DNA from: JBGPTF01 sp041490445
GTDB taxonomy: Bacteria > Acidobacteriota > Terriglobia > Acidiferrales > UBA7541
Length of the DNA: 64,000 nucleotides
NCBI GenBank assembly: GCA_041490445.1
Contig: JBGPTF010000018.1
Span: 1-64,000 of the forward strand
Direction: 5' to 3'
The notes below the pieces were generated by a model that was not told the DNA's origin, searched no databases, and saw only the letters and a list, made by a program, of their open reading frames with translations. The translations under genes and the position numbers were made by a program. Each line of letters begins with the position of its first letter. The stretch's first letter is position 1. Positions 52,540-60,957 of this stretch are shown piece by piece.

Positions 52540-54009
52540 CTACTTGGGCGGAGCAGGCTGGTTGCCTTTGGCCGGAGCGGCGGGCGGCAGGAATGGCTTC
52601 GGGAATTGCGGCCCGGCAGGCGCCTGCCCCGCCTCGTACGGCTTCACCCGATGCGGCGTGACGAGAATCAGCAGTTCCGTCTTGGTCTTGTTGAGCGACC
52701 GGCTCCGGAAGAGCTGGCCCAGCAGCGGAATATCGCCGAGGACCGGAATCTTGCTCATCAGTTGGGTGACGCGGTCGTCCACGAGGCCCGCGATGGCGAA
52801 GCTCTGCCCGTCCGCCAATTCCACTTCCGCTTCCACGCGGCGCGTCGAGATGGCCGGAATCACGAACCCGGAGAGCGTCAGCGCATTCGAGAAATCGAGA
52901 GCGCTCACTTCGGGGCGCACCTTCAGGTGAATCGCCCCTTCTTCCGTTACTTCCGGAGTGAAGCTCAACTTCACGCCGAATTCCTTGAATTGAATTGTTA
53001 CCGTGGGCACGGTGCCCGCCCCGCCACCCTGCACCACCGGAAACGGAAATTCCCCGCCCGCCAGAAAGTTGGCTTCTTTGCCCGACTGCGTCAGCAAGTT
53101 GGGCTCGGCCAGGATTTGCAGCAGGTTCTTCTGTTGCAGCGCCCGGATGGTGGCGCCGAGGTTGATGTCGGGGCGGAACACAAACACGTTCAGCAGGTCG
53201 CTGAGCGTGAGGTTGGACCCTGTCAGATTGCCGGACGCATCGGTGGTCAGCGTCTGCGACTGCACCGGTCCGAATTGCTGCGTGCCGGTGACGGCCAGGG
53301 TGCGCGTCGTGCTCCCGGGCAGGCTGATGACGTTGATGCCGAGCTGGCTCAACGCGGTGCGATCCACTTCCGCGAACTTCACTTCCAGCAGCACTTCTCC
53401 CGGCTTTGCCGGCGCCGGTGTCTCCAGCAGGCTCGCCACTTTCGGCGTAACCGAGGAGACGACCTGGAGAATCTTCTCCGCCACTGCTTTCGAGGAAACA
53501 TGGCCGGAGAGGACGACCAGGTCTTTCACCGCTTCGACTCGAACGTCCTGCTGCGGAAACGCTTCATGGATTTTCTGGCTCAGCCCGAGGATGTCCAGAT
53601 CCACCAAGAGTTCGAACGTCTCGCTCTGCTCGGCTTCGTTCCACAGGACCAGTGAGACGCCTCCGGCTTGTTTTCCCGTCACGAGAATCTGCGTGGGATT
53701 GATCACCAGGGCGTCGGCAATCGCCGGATCGGCAATCGAGACGCGCTTGATGCGATTCGGAGTGCTGATGACCAGCGACCGGCCAACAAGAAGATGCAGC
53801 CGTTCGCCGGACTCGGGCTCTTGCGCAGGTGTGCGCGTTTCCGCTTGCGATTTGGCGGCCGCCGGTTCTCTTGCCGGAATCGTTTGCGGCGTTTGCGTTG
53901 CGCTCGCTGCGGCAGCCGCAAGCACAACGCCAGCCACAATCATGAAACACAGGAATGCGCCCGCCGGAATCCTGCGCCGGACGCGCCACTCGTCCTTCCT
54001 CCGCTTCAT
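52540..54009 (-). CDS. cpaC: Tad pilus secretin CpaC/RcpA
   Basis: The outer-membrane channel of the Tad pilus, 489 residues. A signal peptide (FLCFMIVAGVVLAAAAASA) is followed by the BON-like N-terminal domain (about 62-195: LHLLVGRSLVISTPNRIKRV, VRVEAVKDLVVLSGHVSS) and the secretin domain (about 210-455: LLEVKFAEVDRTALSQLGIN, LAEPNLLTQSGKEANFLAGG, ISTRRVEAEVELADGQSF, VPILGD-type gate). The Pro-rich tail ends in NQPAPPK. The true start is ATG 54009; the open frame extends far upstream only by chance over cpaB. Confidence 0.95.
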   Translation of the reverse strand: MKRRKDEWRVRRRIPAGAFLCFMIVAGVVLAAAAASATQTPQTIPAREPAAAKSQAETRTPAQEPESGERLHLLVGRSLVISTPNRIKRVSIADPAIADALVINPTQILVTGKQAGGVSLVLWNEAEQSETFELLVDLDILGLSQKIHEAFPQQDVRVEAVKDLVVLSGHVSSKAVAEKILQVVSSVTPKVASLLETPAPAKPGEVLLEVKFAEVDRTALSQLGINVISLPGSTTRTLAVTGTQQFGPVQSQTLTTDASGNLTGSNLTLSDLLNVFVFRPDINLGATIRALQQKNLLQILAEPNLLTQSGKEANFLAGGEFPFPVVQGGGAGTVPTVTIQFKEFGVKLSFTPEVTEEGAIHLKVRPEVSALDFSNALTLSGFVIPAISTRRVEAEVELADGQSFAIAGLVDDRVTQLMSKIPVLGDIPLLGQLFRSRSLNKTKTELLILVTPHRVKPYEAGQAPAGPQFPKPFLPPAAPAKGNQPAPPK

Positions 54010-54020
54010 TTGTTCTTTTC

Positions 54021-54854
54021 TCACGGCTTCGGAAAGCTCGCCACTTCCCGCTTTCCCCCTCGGATCACTTCGATCGTGTATGCCGCGGGCGCCGCCGCTG
54101 GAGATGGCATCGTTCTTCGCGCAGGTGATTTGATCGCCGCCCGCGCTCCACCGAACAGCGCCGCTTCGGTGGCGGACACGGGCTCGACCGTTCCAAGATC
54201 CACAGCGTTGCGCAGCGCAAGTTGAATCCGCCCCTGCGCGCTCGCCAGCGCAAGCTCGTTCGCTTCCGCCGGCGTCACCAGCAGCGTAATGACGGGCACG
54301 GTCTGTGGCTTCCCCTGATCGTCCTGTTCGATTTTCTGGCCGGCCGCCAGCACGCGAATGTTTTCGAGGAACGTGCGCGTCACTCTCCCGGTCGAGCCTT
54401 CCGCGGCCCCGGTGACCAGTACATCCACAACCGTTCCCGGTTGAACGAAGCCGGCCACGCCGATCACGTCGTTCACGGCCACCGAAACGGCCCGCATGCC
54501 TTTCGGAATCACCGCAGGCAAACCGGCACCCGACCCTTGTGGCGCCAGCTTCGAATCCAGAATCATCTCGTTTTCTTCGACGGATGTAATCAGCGTGCGA
54601 TCGAGGCACGTTTTGACATCCGTGAACATGCCGGTAATTGGAACGTTCGCCGGCCACGCGACAGACTTCAAGTCGGCCGGTCCCAGCCGGGTTCCCAGCG
54701 AAAGCCGAGACGCTGCGACAACCACCTGTTTTGTGGTCACATGGGTCTGCTGCATCGCTGCGGCTCGCGAAAGCTGCCGATAGACGTATCCCCCGACAAG
54801 CAAGCCCAGCGCAACCGCAACGCCGAGAATGAGGACCACCCGGCTGCGATTCAT
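54021..54854 (-). CDS. cpaB: Tad pilus assembly protein CpaB/RcpC
   Basis: A 277-residue periplasmic protein with an N-terminal membrane helix (VVLILGVAVALGLLVGGYVY). The SAF domain (about 42-110: VVVAASRLSLGTRLGPADLKSVAWP) and the C-terminal RcpC domain (about 115-215: PKGMRAVSVAVNDVIGVAGFVQPGTVVDVLVT) are in the usual order. It supports secretin assembly. ATG 54854 has GGAGGGGGAA directly upstream. It is 12 bp upstream of cpaC. Confidence 0.95.
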   Translation of the reverse strand: MNRSRVVLILGVAVALGLLVGGYVYRQLSRAAAMQQTHVTTKQVVVAASRLSLGTRLGPADLKSVAWPANVPITGMFTDVKTCLDRTLITSVEENEMILDSKLAPQGSGAGLPAVIPKGMRAVSVAVNDVIGVAGFVQPGTVVDVLVTGAAEGSTGRVTRTFLENIRVLAAGQKIEQDDQGKPQTVPVITLLVTPAEANELALASAQGRIQLALRNAVDLGTVEPVSATEAALFGGARAAIKSPARRTMPSPAAAPAAYTIEVIRGGKREVASFPKP

Positions 54855-54875
54855 TTCCCCCTCCTCGTGGAATCT

Positions 54876-55364
54876 TTATCGGCCGGCCAACGCGAGGCCG
54901 TAACAAAGTACTGTCGCCATCGCGGCCGCCGCTCCGAACGGCACGCTGGATGCTGCCGGGTTTTCCAGGCTGATCTCCGGATTTGGCTGCAAGCCGAAAA
55001 AGAAGAAGCCTCGCAAGAGTTCCCACAAATTCTCCAAGGTGGACTTCACTCGCCGCTGCCGGATTATCAGAAAAATTGCCAGCGCGCCCGCCAGGAACAG
55101 ACTGGCCAACAAGACGAGCAACACGCGCCCCCACCCAAGGATCGCCCCCAGCGCGCCCATCAGTTTCCAATCGCCGGCGCCGAGCCCGCGGAGCAGTACG
55201 ACGGGCAGAAGAAGCCCGAGCATCATTCCCGCACCGGAAAAAGCGGCAAACGTGCCGCTCCAGCCTTGCCCAATCGTGAAAACGGAGATTCCGAGGAGAA
55301 ACCCGGAGACCGTTAGCGTGTTTGAAATTTTCCTTGAACGCAGATCGGACCATCCGGCCGTCAA
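54876..55364 (-). CDS. cpaA: Prepilin peptidase TadV/CpaA (A24 family)
   Basis: An inner-membrane aspartic protease that cleaves the leader of Flp and TadE-type pilins. The catalytic aspartates are in WSDLRSRKISN and GAGDWKLMGALG. Four or five membrane helices follow. The start is unclear. TTG 55364 would drop half of the first helix, while the frame is open upstream through QWIAAGAVALTAGWSD, which fits the family. The only well-placed initiation signal is GAGGAGGGGGAG before an ATT codon at 55406. The real coding region may therefore run 54876-55406. Confidence 0.88.
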   Translation of the reverse strand: MTAGWSDLRSRKISNTLTVSGFLLGISVFTIGQGWSGTFAAFSGAGMMLGLLLPVVLLRGLGAGDWKLMGALGAILGWGRVLLVLLASLFLAGALAIFLIIRQRRVKSTLENLWELLRGFFFFGLQPNPEISLENPAASSVPFGAAAAMATVLCYGLALAGR

Positions 55365-55546
55365 GGCAACCGCCCCAGCCGCGATCCACTGGACTTGCTC
55401 GAGAATCTCCCCCTCCTCAGCGCGCTCGCTCCTCCGACCAAGAACAACTCCTCGCTCGTGCCGCTATCCGTCCCAGACCGGCCTCCGACGCTGCCTTTCA
55501 TGCTGTTTGATCTAGGAGGTCCGCCCGGGGAACACTTTTCACGCCG

Positions 55547-55720
55547 CTACGTTTGGGACGCGAGGTTGCTCGCCGCAGTGTTGAACACGTTCTGAATCGA
55601 ATTCGCAAGTCCGCGGACCGAGGCGATTGCCGCCAGCGCGATCAGAACAAGCAACAGCGCGTATTCCGTCAGGTCCTGGCCGGCTTCTTCCTTCCACAGC
55701 CGCTGCAAGAGCAGTTTCAT
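55547..55720 (-). CDS. flp: Flp/Fap type IVb pilin
   Basis: The major structural subunit of the Tad pilus, 57 residues. The leader ends with the cleavage site G14-Q15 in EEAGQDLTEYALLL; the mature protein has the diagnostic Glu5-Tyr6 pair, then a hydrophobic helix (ALLLVLIALAAIASV). ATG 55720 is preceded by GGAGGG; an upstream in-frame ATG at 55735 is less likely. A sigma-54 promoter lies 55 bp upstream, and the prepilin peptidase and Tad machinery follow downstream. Confidence 0.95.
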   Translation of the reverse strand: MKLLLQRLWKEEAGQDLTEYALLLVLIALAAIASVRGLANSIQNVFNTAASNLASQT

Positions 55721-56043
55721 CGTGGCACCCTCCATTCAAGTTTGGAACGCACGCCTACCTTCAAGCTGGGGAAGTGCAATCGCCCTGCCAAAACATCGCC
55801 CTCCTAAATTCTCGTTTCTTCCGAGTCTGTTCTTTGACCCGCATTGCTTTCTGCCTGCAGATGACGAGCAAGTCCAGTGTCCTCAATTTGGAAAGGAAGA
55901 ACTGGAACAAGGGCTAGTCACGCGCGCTGTCGCTAAGAAGATTGCAGCTTTCAACGAGCTGCAACGCCTGTCCCAACTTGGAGCATGTGGGTCAAAACAG
56001 GGCGCGCAGACGTCGCGCAGGCAACCAACAGAAATCTACTTGG
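55721..56043. other. Upstream region of flp
   Basis: About 320 bp between flp and the broken membrane-protein gene. It contains the sigma-54 element near the flp end. A window for activator binding (50-200 bp upstream) is available, but no clear repeat pair was found. No small gene is seen. Confidence 0.45.
55775..55790 (-). promoter_or_regulatory. Sigma-54 (-24/-12) promoter for flp
   Basis: The minus strand reads TGGCAGGGCGATTGCA, which matches the sigma-54 consensus TGGCACG-N4-TTGCW at all fixed positions but one. The GG and GC pairs have exact spacing. A start of transcription about 12 bases after the GC gives a leader of about 45 bases before ATG 55720. Confidence 0.75.
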
Positions 56044-57518
56044 TCAGTCCTTGCGGCTGGTTCGGAGGGGCGGGTGAGAGGAATCGGCGGTGATGGTCCG
56101 CAAAGTCATTCCGGCGCCGGAGCGGCTCCCATGCGCATCCGGCCGGACGATGAGCACGGTACTCAGCTCATCGGCGTAGCCCACTTTCCACTCCGGCAGA
56201 GCGCGAAGCATGGTGGCCAGCGGCGATTTGCGAACAAGCAAGCAGGCGCGAATGTCGTATTTGCGCAGAAGTGATAACGCATCGGGCTCGAGCAAGGTGA
56301 TGTGCAGGTAGTCCGCCAGAACGCCGCCGTATTCATAGATGTCCGTGCGGCCGTCCACGAACACCTCCGCCTTTTGTCCCCGCCTCCAGATCAGGTAGCC
56401 GCCCCAGCCGTACTCGTTCAGGAAATTTCCGGTGACGGGATGTTGCTGCAAGTATTCCAGCGCGCCTCGCGGGTAGCGCTCCGCCGCTTTCGCTTCGAGC
56501 GTCTGTGCCGATGGATAAAAGAAAGCCGCGGCAATCGCCAATCCTGCCATCAGAACGGCATTGACGATCCAGCGGGTCCTTGTGCCGTTCGTAAGGCGGC
56601 ACCCAGCGGGCCAGCATCTCGGCGAGCATCGGCGTGAATACGAGTAGAAAAAAGAGGATGAACCGGACGTGAAGGCAAGCCGCAAAAATGCTGAACAAGA
56701 GGAGCGCGATATCGTTCAGCCGGTACCGCGGGCGCAAGAAGGCCTGCGCCGAGAAAAACAGAAGCAGCAGGACGAGAAAATACCTGCCAAGATTAAAGAT
56801 CGAATCCAAGCGGCTGCCACTCCTGGATGTTTGCCGTATTCAAGGGCTGCGACATACCCAGCTCCGCGGGATAGGCGGCCAGCCGTGTGCCGTAGGGTGT
56901 CAGCGGAAGAGCGGCCACGCAGAGCAGCAGGACCAGGAGAAGCTCGCGGCGCTGCGCCGCCGTCCACGGCTCGGCGACCAGCCCGTGCCTCTCGATGCGG
57001 AACAGGCCGCTCAGCCAACACAGTCCAAGCGTGGCCAGGCCGATCACAAACGTTCCGTGCAAGTTCACCCAGAAGACAAACAGCAGCGGCAGGAACCAGA
57101 CCTCTTTCCGGCTTCCTTGCCGATACCGTTCGAGGGCAATCATCGTCAGCAGTAGAAAGATGTAGCCGAGCAATTGAGGCCGGAGCGTGAAGAACGGGGC
57201 AATCGCGGCCAGAAGAAGCGCGCAGGCAACAAACGCCGCCTTGGAATGGCCGCTGCGCAGATACGCATAGGCATTCAGGAGAAGCACGAGCGCGCTCGAA
57301 AAAAACATCAGCAGCAGCGTCTCGCCTTGCAGGCCGCGAAACCGGGCCGATAGGGCGATGGCCACTTCGCCTAGCCATTCGTAGGCGATCCACGGCGCGC
57401 CGTGCATCGTGAACGAGAAAACATCCGTCTGAGGCCATTGGTGCGTCCGCAAGATTTGTTCGCCCACCCTGGTATGCCACCAGGTATCCGGGTCGAGCAC
57501 CCCGCTGCGAGACCACAT
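56044..57518 (-). pseudogene. Polytopic membrane protein (GT-C glycosyltransferase-like) broken by two frameshifts
   Basis: Three consecutive minus-strand frames together give one protein. The first part (about 57518-56793) has VLDPDTWWHTRVGEQIL, TDVFSFTMHGAPWIAYEWLGE and about seven helices. The second (about 56809-56590) continues DSIFNLGRYFLVLLLLFFSA…YRLNDIALLLFSIFAACLHVRF. The third (about 56600-56044) continues TRWIVNAVLMAGLAIAAAFFYPSAQ and VFVDGRTDIYEYGGVLADYL. Each junction is a -1 shift, near 56805 and near 56590. The DPDTWWH and YEWLGE motifs resemble GT-C-like integral membrane proteins of Acidobacteria. It is a decayed gene unless both shifts are sequencing errors. Confidence 0.65.
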
Positions 57519-57610
57519 GCAGGAAACGAAAAAACATTTCTTAAGATTGTGCCGAGCGCCAGCAGGCGCGACGGGCGCGATTGTGCCATCGCAGTCGCGG
57601 TCGACACCTT

Positions 57611-58846
57611 CTAAGGGCTCCTTACCAGGCGGATGGGAATCAGCGATCCCCCGCCTCCTCCCACGCCACCGCCGCCAGTGTTGCAGTTCGGAATGCTGGC
57701 GCCGCATCCGGAAACGTTGAGGATCACGAAATCAACCGGGTCGTCTTTTCCGTGGTGCTGCACGTCCACGATGAAGGCCTGCATGAAGCCGACAAAGGTG
57801 ACCGTGCCGCCTCCCGCGGACGCGGGGTCATAGAGCCCGAAGGTTTGAATCGAACCGCTCGTCGTGATGACGGCCCCAACGGCTATCGCCCCGGATTGTA
57901 CCAGCGGGTTGTTTGCACCTGCCCGGATCACGAAGGGCGGGCCGCTCGATGTATCGATCGTGTCCTGCCCGTTGCCCGGCCCGTTGGAACTCGCATTGAT
58001 GAGCGAGTTAAAACCCGAAGTGATCGGACCCACCTTCTTGCCGCTCAGCGTCGGAACCCTGGACTGACAGGTGTAGGGAGTTGGATTGCAGCTCGTGATG
58101 TTCTCCCCCAATTGGGACGAACCTCCGCCGACATCAATGATGCCGTACTGGCCGGGGCTCGTCTGACTGTGCGCCGTCCAGGACATCCCAATCACGCCGG
58201 TTGGATAGGTACCCGGATTCACGATCTGTCCCGAAGCCGTATCAACGAAGTACGCCTGGCCGTTGCAGATGGAATTCAACGCCGCCGCATGGTTCGGATC
58301 ACAGTCGGGCAAGGCCAGCGGCTTCACGCAGGACACGCACAGGCCCGGCCCCGAGCCGGAAGGGCTGTACGCTTCTGCCGTGGCGGCGGCGGAAATACTC
58401 ATCGAGTTCGACCCGAAAATCTTGCCGAAAAAAAGCGGCACGGCGTTCGAGCGCGCGGTCGAGCGCTGCACCGTCACAGTGATGCGGGGATTCGTTGTGC
58501 CCAGTCCCGAGAAACTGACATCCCCGGCCTGCACCACGGCCTCTTGGCCTGCCACAAAGTTCTCCGCTGCCACATCGATGGCGCTCTGCCGCGCCCGGCT
58601 CTGAAAGGACGTGCAGCTCGACGACGTAACGCAGCCCGTATCCGCAAACACCTTTGCGCCTGCCAGCGCTGCAGCGTCGGCTGTGCGCTGGGCGTCGTCC
58701 CGTGCGACATACAGGGAGGCGAGGTCGATGGAGAGCGCCGCAACGCCCAGCACGACAACCAGCAGGATGCTCACGAGCAGAAGACTCACGCCGCGCTCCT
58801 GAGCTCCGGCCCGGATAACCGTTGCGGCCTGATTCGGATGGCTCAC
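57611..58846 (-). CDS. tadG: TadG-like pilus assembly protein
   Basis: A 411-residue pseudopilin-related protein with a start at GTG 58846, preceded by AGGGAG. An N-terminal helix (GVSLLLVSILLVVVLGVAALSIDL) is followed by SLYVARDDAQRTADAAALAGAKV, the TadG/TadE_F-like segment. The remainder (about 110-411) is an extracytoplasmic region with several Cys residues (PGLCVSCVKPLALPDCD, GCGASIPNCNTGG) and a Gly-rich stretch. It is the third of three adjacent TadE/TadG-type genes. An extended upstream frame in the same phase is a chance overlap with tadE. Confidence 0.85.
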   Translation of the reverse strand: MSHPNQAATVIRAGAQERGVSLLLVSILLVVVLGVAALSIDLASLYVARDDAQRTADAAALAGAKVFADTGCVTSSSCTSFQSRARQSAIDVAAENFVAGQEAVVQAGDVSFSGLGTTNPRITVTVQRSTARSNAVPLFFGKIFGSNSMSISAAATAEAYSPSGSGPGLCVSCVKPLALPDCDPNHAAALNSICNGQAYFVDTASGQIVNPGTYPTGVIGMSWTAHSQTSPGQYGIIDVGGGSSQLGENITSCNPTPYTCQSRVPTLSGKKVGPITSGFNSLINASSNGPGNGQDTIDTSSGPPFVIRAGANNPLVQSGAIAVGAVITTSGSIQTFGLYDPASAGGGTVTFVGFMQAFIVDVQHHGKDDPVDFVILNVSGCGASIPNCNTGGGGVGGGGGSLIPIRLVRSP

Positions 58847-58860
58847 TGGAGATCTCCCTG

Positions 58861-59481
58861 TCAGTTCAGATTCGGCATCAGCGCAGCCGTCTGTACCGTG
58901 ATCGAATTCGCATACGTTGACGCCGGCGCGATCAACTTGACGACGTGCGCAAAATTCCAGGTGAAGGGATAGGTCAGCGTGACACGGGTGCAGAACACGT
59001 TCGATCCGCTGCTGACGATCACAAACGCGCGCTCGATCTTCAGCGTCCACGCGGCCGCGCACCCCGAACCGCCCGCCGTGTACGTCCAGGAATAGAGCGA
59101 CGCGCCCGAGCCCTGCACCGGCACGGTGCTCGAGGGATTCATCCCGCAGGTGTTCACGCCGGTTTTCGACAGATATTGCACCACGTCGCTTGCCGCCACT
59201 TGCACCGAACACGGCGTGTTGCCGTTCTGGCACTGCGGGTTGCCCGTGTCGTTCGGCGCGCTCACCGCCACACGCGCGCCGTCGCGCGCCGCGTTCGAAA
59301 GCTTGTCCTTCAACGCCCACGCGGAGCCGAAGTCGCTCACCGCCACAGCCATCACCGCGAGAAAGGGCAGGATGACGGCAAACTCCAGCAGTTCGGCACC
59401 ATCGCTCGCCCGCAGTCGGGCCAGGCCGTTGCGACACTGAGTGAAAAAAGAAACGCTGCTGCTCTGCCGCCCGTCTTCCAC
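58861..59481 (-). CDS. TadE-like pseudopilin (second)
   Basis: A 206-residue protein starting at GTG 59481. SDGAELLEFAVILPFLAVMAVAVSDFGSAWALKDKLSNAARDGARVA is the characteristic TadE segment: the prepilin-like cleavage region, Glu, hydrophobic helix, and the AARDGARVA block. The C-terminal beta-rich domain has two or three Cys pairs. It begins 3 bp after the first tadE stop and lies 14 bp before tadG. TadE proteins are processed by the Tad prepilin peptidase and join pilus initiation. Confidence 0.88.
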   Translation of the reverse strand: MEDGRQSSSVSFFTQCRNGLARLRASDGAELLEFAVILPFLAVMAVAVSDFGSAWALKDKLSNAARDGARVAVSAPNDTGNPQCQNGNTPCSVQVAASDVVQYLSKTGVNTCGMNPSSTVPVQGSGASLYSWTYTAGGSGCAAAWTLKIERAFVIVSSGSNVFCTRVTLTYPFTWNFAHVVKLIAPASTYANSITVQTAALMPNLN

Positions 59482-59484
59482 GAG

Positions 59485-60012
59485 TCAGAGCTCCTGCCGC
59501 ATCTGCACCTGCGTGCTGATGGTGATTTTCGTGACGCTTAACTTTGTGAACGGGATCACGAACTGGAACGGATAGCCGAAGCTGACGATGACGCCCGGCA
59601 CCTGATTGCTCGAGGGGTCATTCGGGTTTAGCGGTTGGTCCGTCTGGATGCACACCTGCCCCGCCGGGCAATCGCAGCCGGGGCCATTGGAGCACGGAGC
59701 CGCATTGGTCACCTGCGCCGGATCCAGCGCCGAGGCCGAAAGCGCGCCGTTCACGACCGTGCGAATCTCCGTGGAGGTTGGAAAGGCGTTCCCGCACGAC
59801 GAGCAACTCGGCGCCGCCGCAAATCTTGCGCCCTCGCGTGCCGCTCGCGTGATCGTTTGATAGACGTTGTACGCGCGGCCCATCCAGAAACATCCCATGA
59901 TCAACGTGAGGAATACCGGAAGGACCAGCGCAGCCTCGAACAATTCCGCGCCCGACTCGCGTCGAAGCCATCGAATCAGCAAGCCCGGCGAGAATGCCAA
60001 AGGCTGTTTCAT
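59485..60012 (-). CDS. tadE: TadE-like pseudopilin (first)
   Basis: A 175-residue protein from ATG 60012. ESGAELFEAALVLPVFLTLIMGCFWMGRAYNVYQTITRAAREGARFA is a canonical TadE N-terminus. Several Cys residues (CSSCGN, GCDCPAGQVC) lie in the periplasmic domain and could form disulfides. An upstream frame from 60117 lacks a ribosome binding site and homology. It is the first gene of the tadE-tadE-tadG unit and follows a sigma-54 promoter. Confidence 0.88.
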   Translation of the reverse strand: MKQPLAFSPGLLIRWLRRESGAELFEAALVLPVFLTLIMGCFWMGRAYNVYQTITRAAREGARFAAAPSCSSCGNAFPTSTEIRTVVNGALSASALDPAQVTNAAPCSNGPGCDCPAGQVCIQTDQPLNPNDPSSNQVPGVIVSFGYPFQFVIPFTKLSVTKITISTQVQMRQEL

Positions 60013-60055
60013 TCCGGCACACCACTCCGTCCTTACGGCCAGAGACCTTTTCAAC

Positions 60056-60071
60056 TGCAAGCGCCATTCCA
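60056..60071 (-). promoter_or_regulatory. Sigma-54 (-24/-12) promoter for the tadE-tadE-tadG unit
   Basis: The minus strand reads TGGAATGGCGCTTGCA. It matches TGGCACG-N4-TTGCW at 10 of 12 fixed positions, including the invariant GG and GC with correct spacing. Transcription would begin about 33 bases before ATG 60012. A second, better sigma-54 site precedes flp. Confidence 0.6.
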
Positions 60072-60255
60072 AACTTCTCCTGCCAACCCGAGAAGCAGGA
60101 TTCCTTGCTTTTCGCATGACGGAATTTGTTTCGGTTGGAAAAATTGAGACGCCGACGTCACTCCTCCGGCGTCACTTTTCTTGAACCGCGCACGATCGGA
60201 TTCGGATCCGGGCGAAAAGGTCGCACAACTTGCGTGCGAGGACGCGCGGGTCGTC

Positions 60256-60285
60256 TTGCCTGCATTGGAAAGGGAGTGTTATGCT
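60256..60285 (+). promoter_or_regulatory. Possible sigma-70 promoter for tRNA-Gly
   Basis: TTGCCT (60256-60261) and TATGCT (60280-60285) are separated by 18 bp. The predicted start is about 13 bp upstream of the mature tRNA. Confidence 0.35.
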
Positions 60286-60304
60286 TCGGAATGTTGTACG
60301 GGTG

Positions 60305-60378
60305 AGCGGGAGTGGTTCAGTGGCAGAATGTCAGCTTCCCAAGCTGAAGATGGGGGTTCGATTCCCCTCTCCCGCTCC
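60305..60378 (+). tRNA. tRNA-Gly (anticodon CCC)
   Basis: A 74-nt tRNA with CCA encoded at 60376-60378. Acceptor GCGGGAG pairs with CTCCCGC; the anticodon arm is TCAGC-TTCCCAA-GCTGA with CCC at the centre; the T arm is GGGGG-TTCGATT-CCCCT. Normal cloverleaf with a T discriminator base. Confidence 0.96.
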
Positions 60379-60382
60379 AGAT

Positions 60383-60946
60383 TCATGCCAGCGCTTTGGG
60401 GAGAGCCTCTTTCCACCGGTTCTGCGCCTTTAGGATTAGTTCGACCACTTCGCGCGCCGCGCCTTGCCCGCCCCGCGCCTGCGTCACGTAGTGCGCGGCT
60501 TTCTTGACCTCGGCCGCCGCGTTTCCCGTCGCCACCGCCAGGCCCGCGCGCTCGAGCAGCGGCAGGTCCGGCAGATCGTCGCCGATGTAGGCTACTTCCG
60601 CATCGGAAACACCGGCGCGCTGCAGCGATTCCTTGTACGGCCCCATCTTCTCGGCGCGCCCCTGAAACAAATAATCCACCTGCATCTCGTGGGCGCGCTG
60701 CGCCGTGGCCGCCGAGTCGCGCCCGGTGATCAGGCCCGTCTTGATCCCCATGCGATGCGCCAGCTTCATTCCCGCGCCGTCGTGCGCGTCGAATACCTTC
60801 ATCTCTGCGGCGGCGCCCGCCCCCGCGACCGACATCAGATACACGCGCCCGTCCGTCAGCACGCCATCCACATCGAGCAGCAGCAATCGAATCTTCTTCG
60901 CGCGCTTCAGCACGCCAGCAGGTAAGGATGGGCCGGTACGAGCCAC
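60383..60946 (-). CDS. kdsC: 3-deoxy-D-manno-octulosonate 8-phosphate phosphatase
   Basis: Removes phosphate from KDO-8-phosphate for LPS synthesis. The 187-residue HAD-type protein has LLLDVDGVLTDG with nucleophile D25 and D27, GLITGRDS as motif II, and AYIGDDLPDLPLL as motif IV. The start is GTG 60946, with AGGAG 6 bases upstream; the open frame continues upstream by chance over kdsD. It lies 11 bp after kdsD. A short C-terminal extension ends next to the convergent tRNA-Gly. Confidence 0.93.
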   Translation of the reverse strand: MARTGPSLPAGVLKRAKKIRLLLLDVDGVLTDGRVYLMSVAGAGAAAEMKVFDAHDGAGMKLAHRMGIKTGLITGRDSAATAQRAHEMQVDYLFQGRAEKMGPYKESLQRAGVSDAEVAYIGDDLPDLPLLERAGLAVATGNAAAEVKKAAHYVTQARGGQGAAREVVELILKAQNRWKEALPKALA

Positions 60947-60957
60947 GGAACGTCTCC

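Noticed and set aside
54022..55389. Upstream extension of the cpaC frame over cpaB
   Set aside because: The extension is Arg/Gly-rich and overlaps a well-supported cpaB; the cpaC signal peptide begins at 54009.
58847..59437. Upstream extension of the tadG frame over the second tadE gene
   Set aside because: Homology and a ribosome binding site support GTG 58846.
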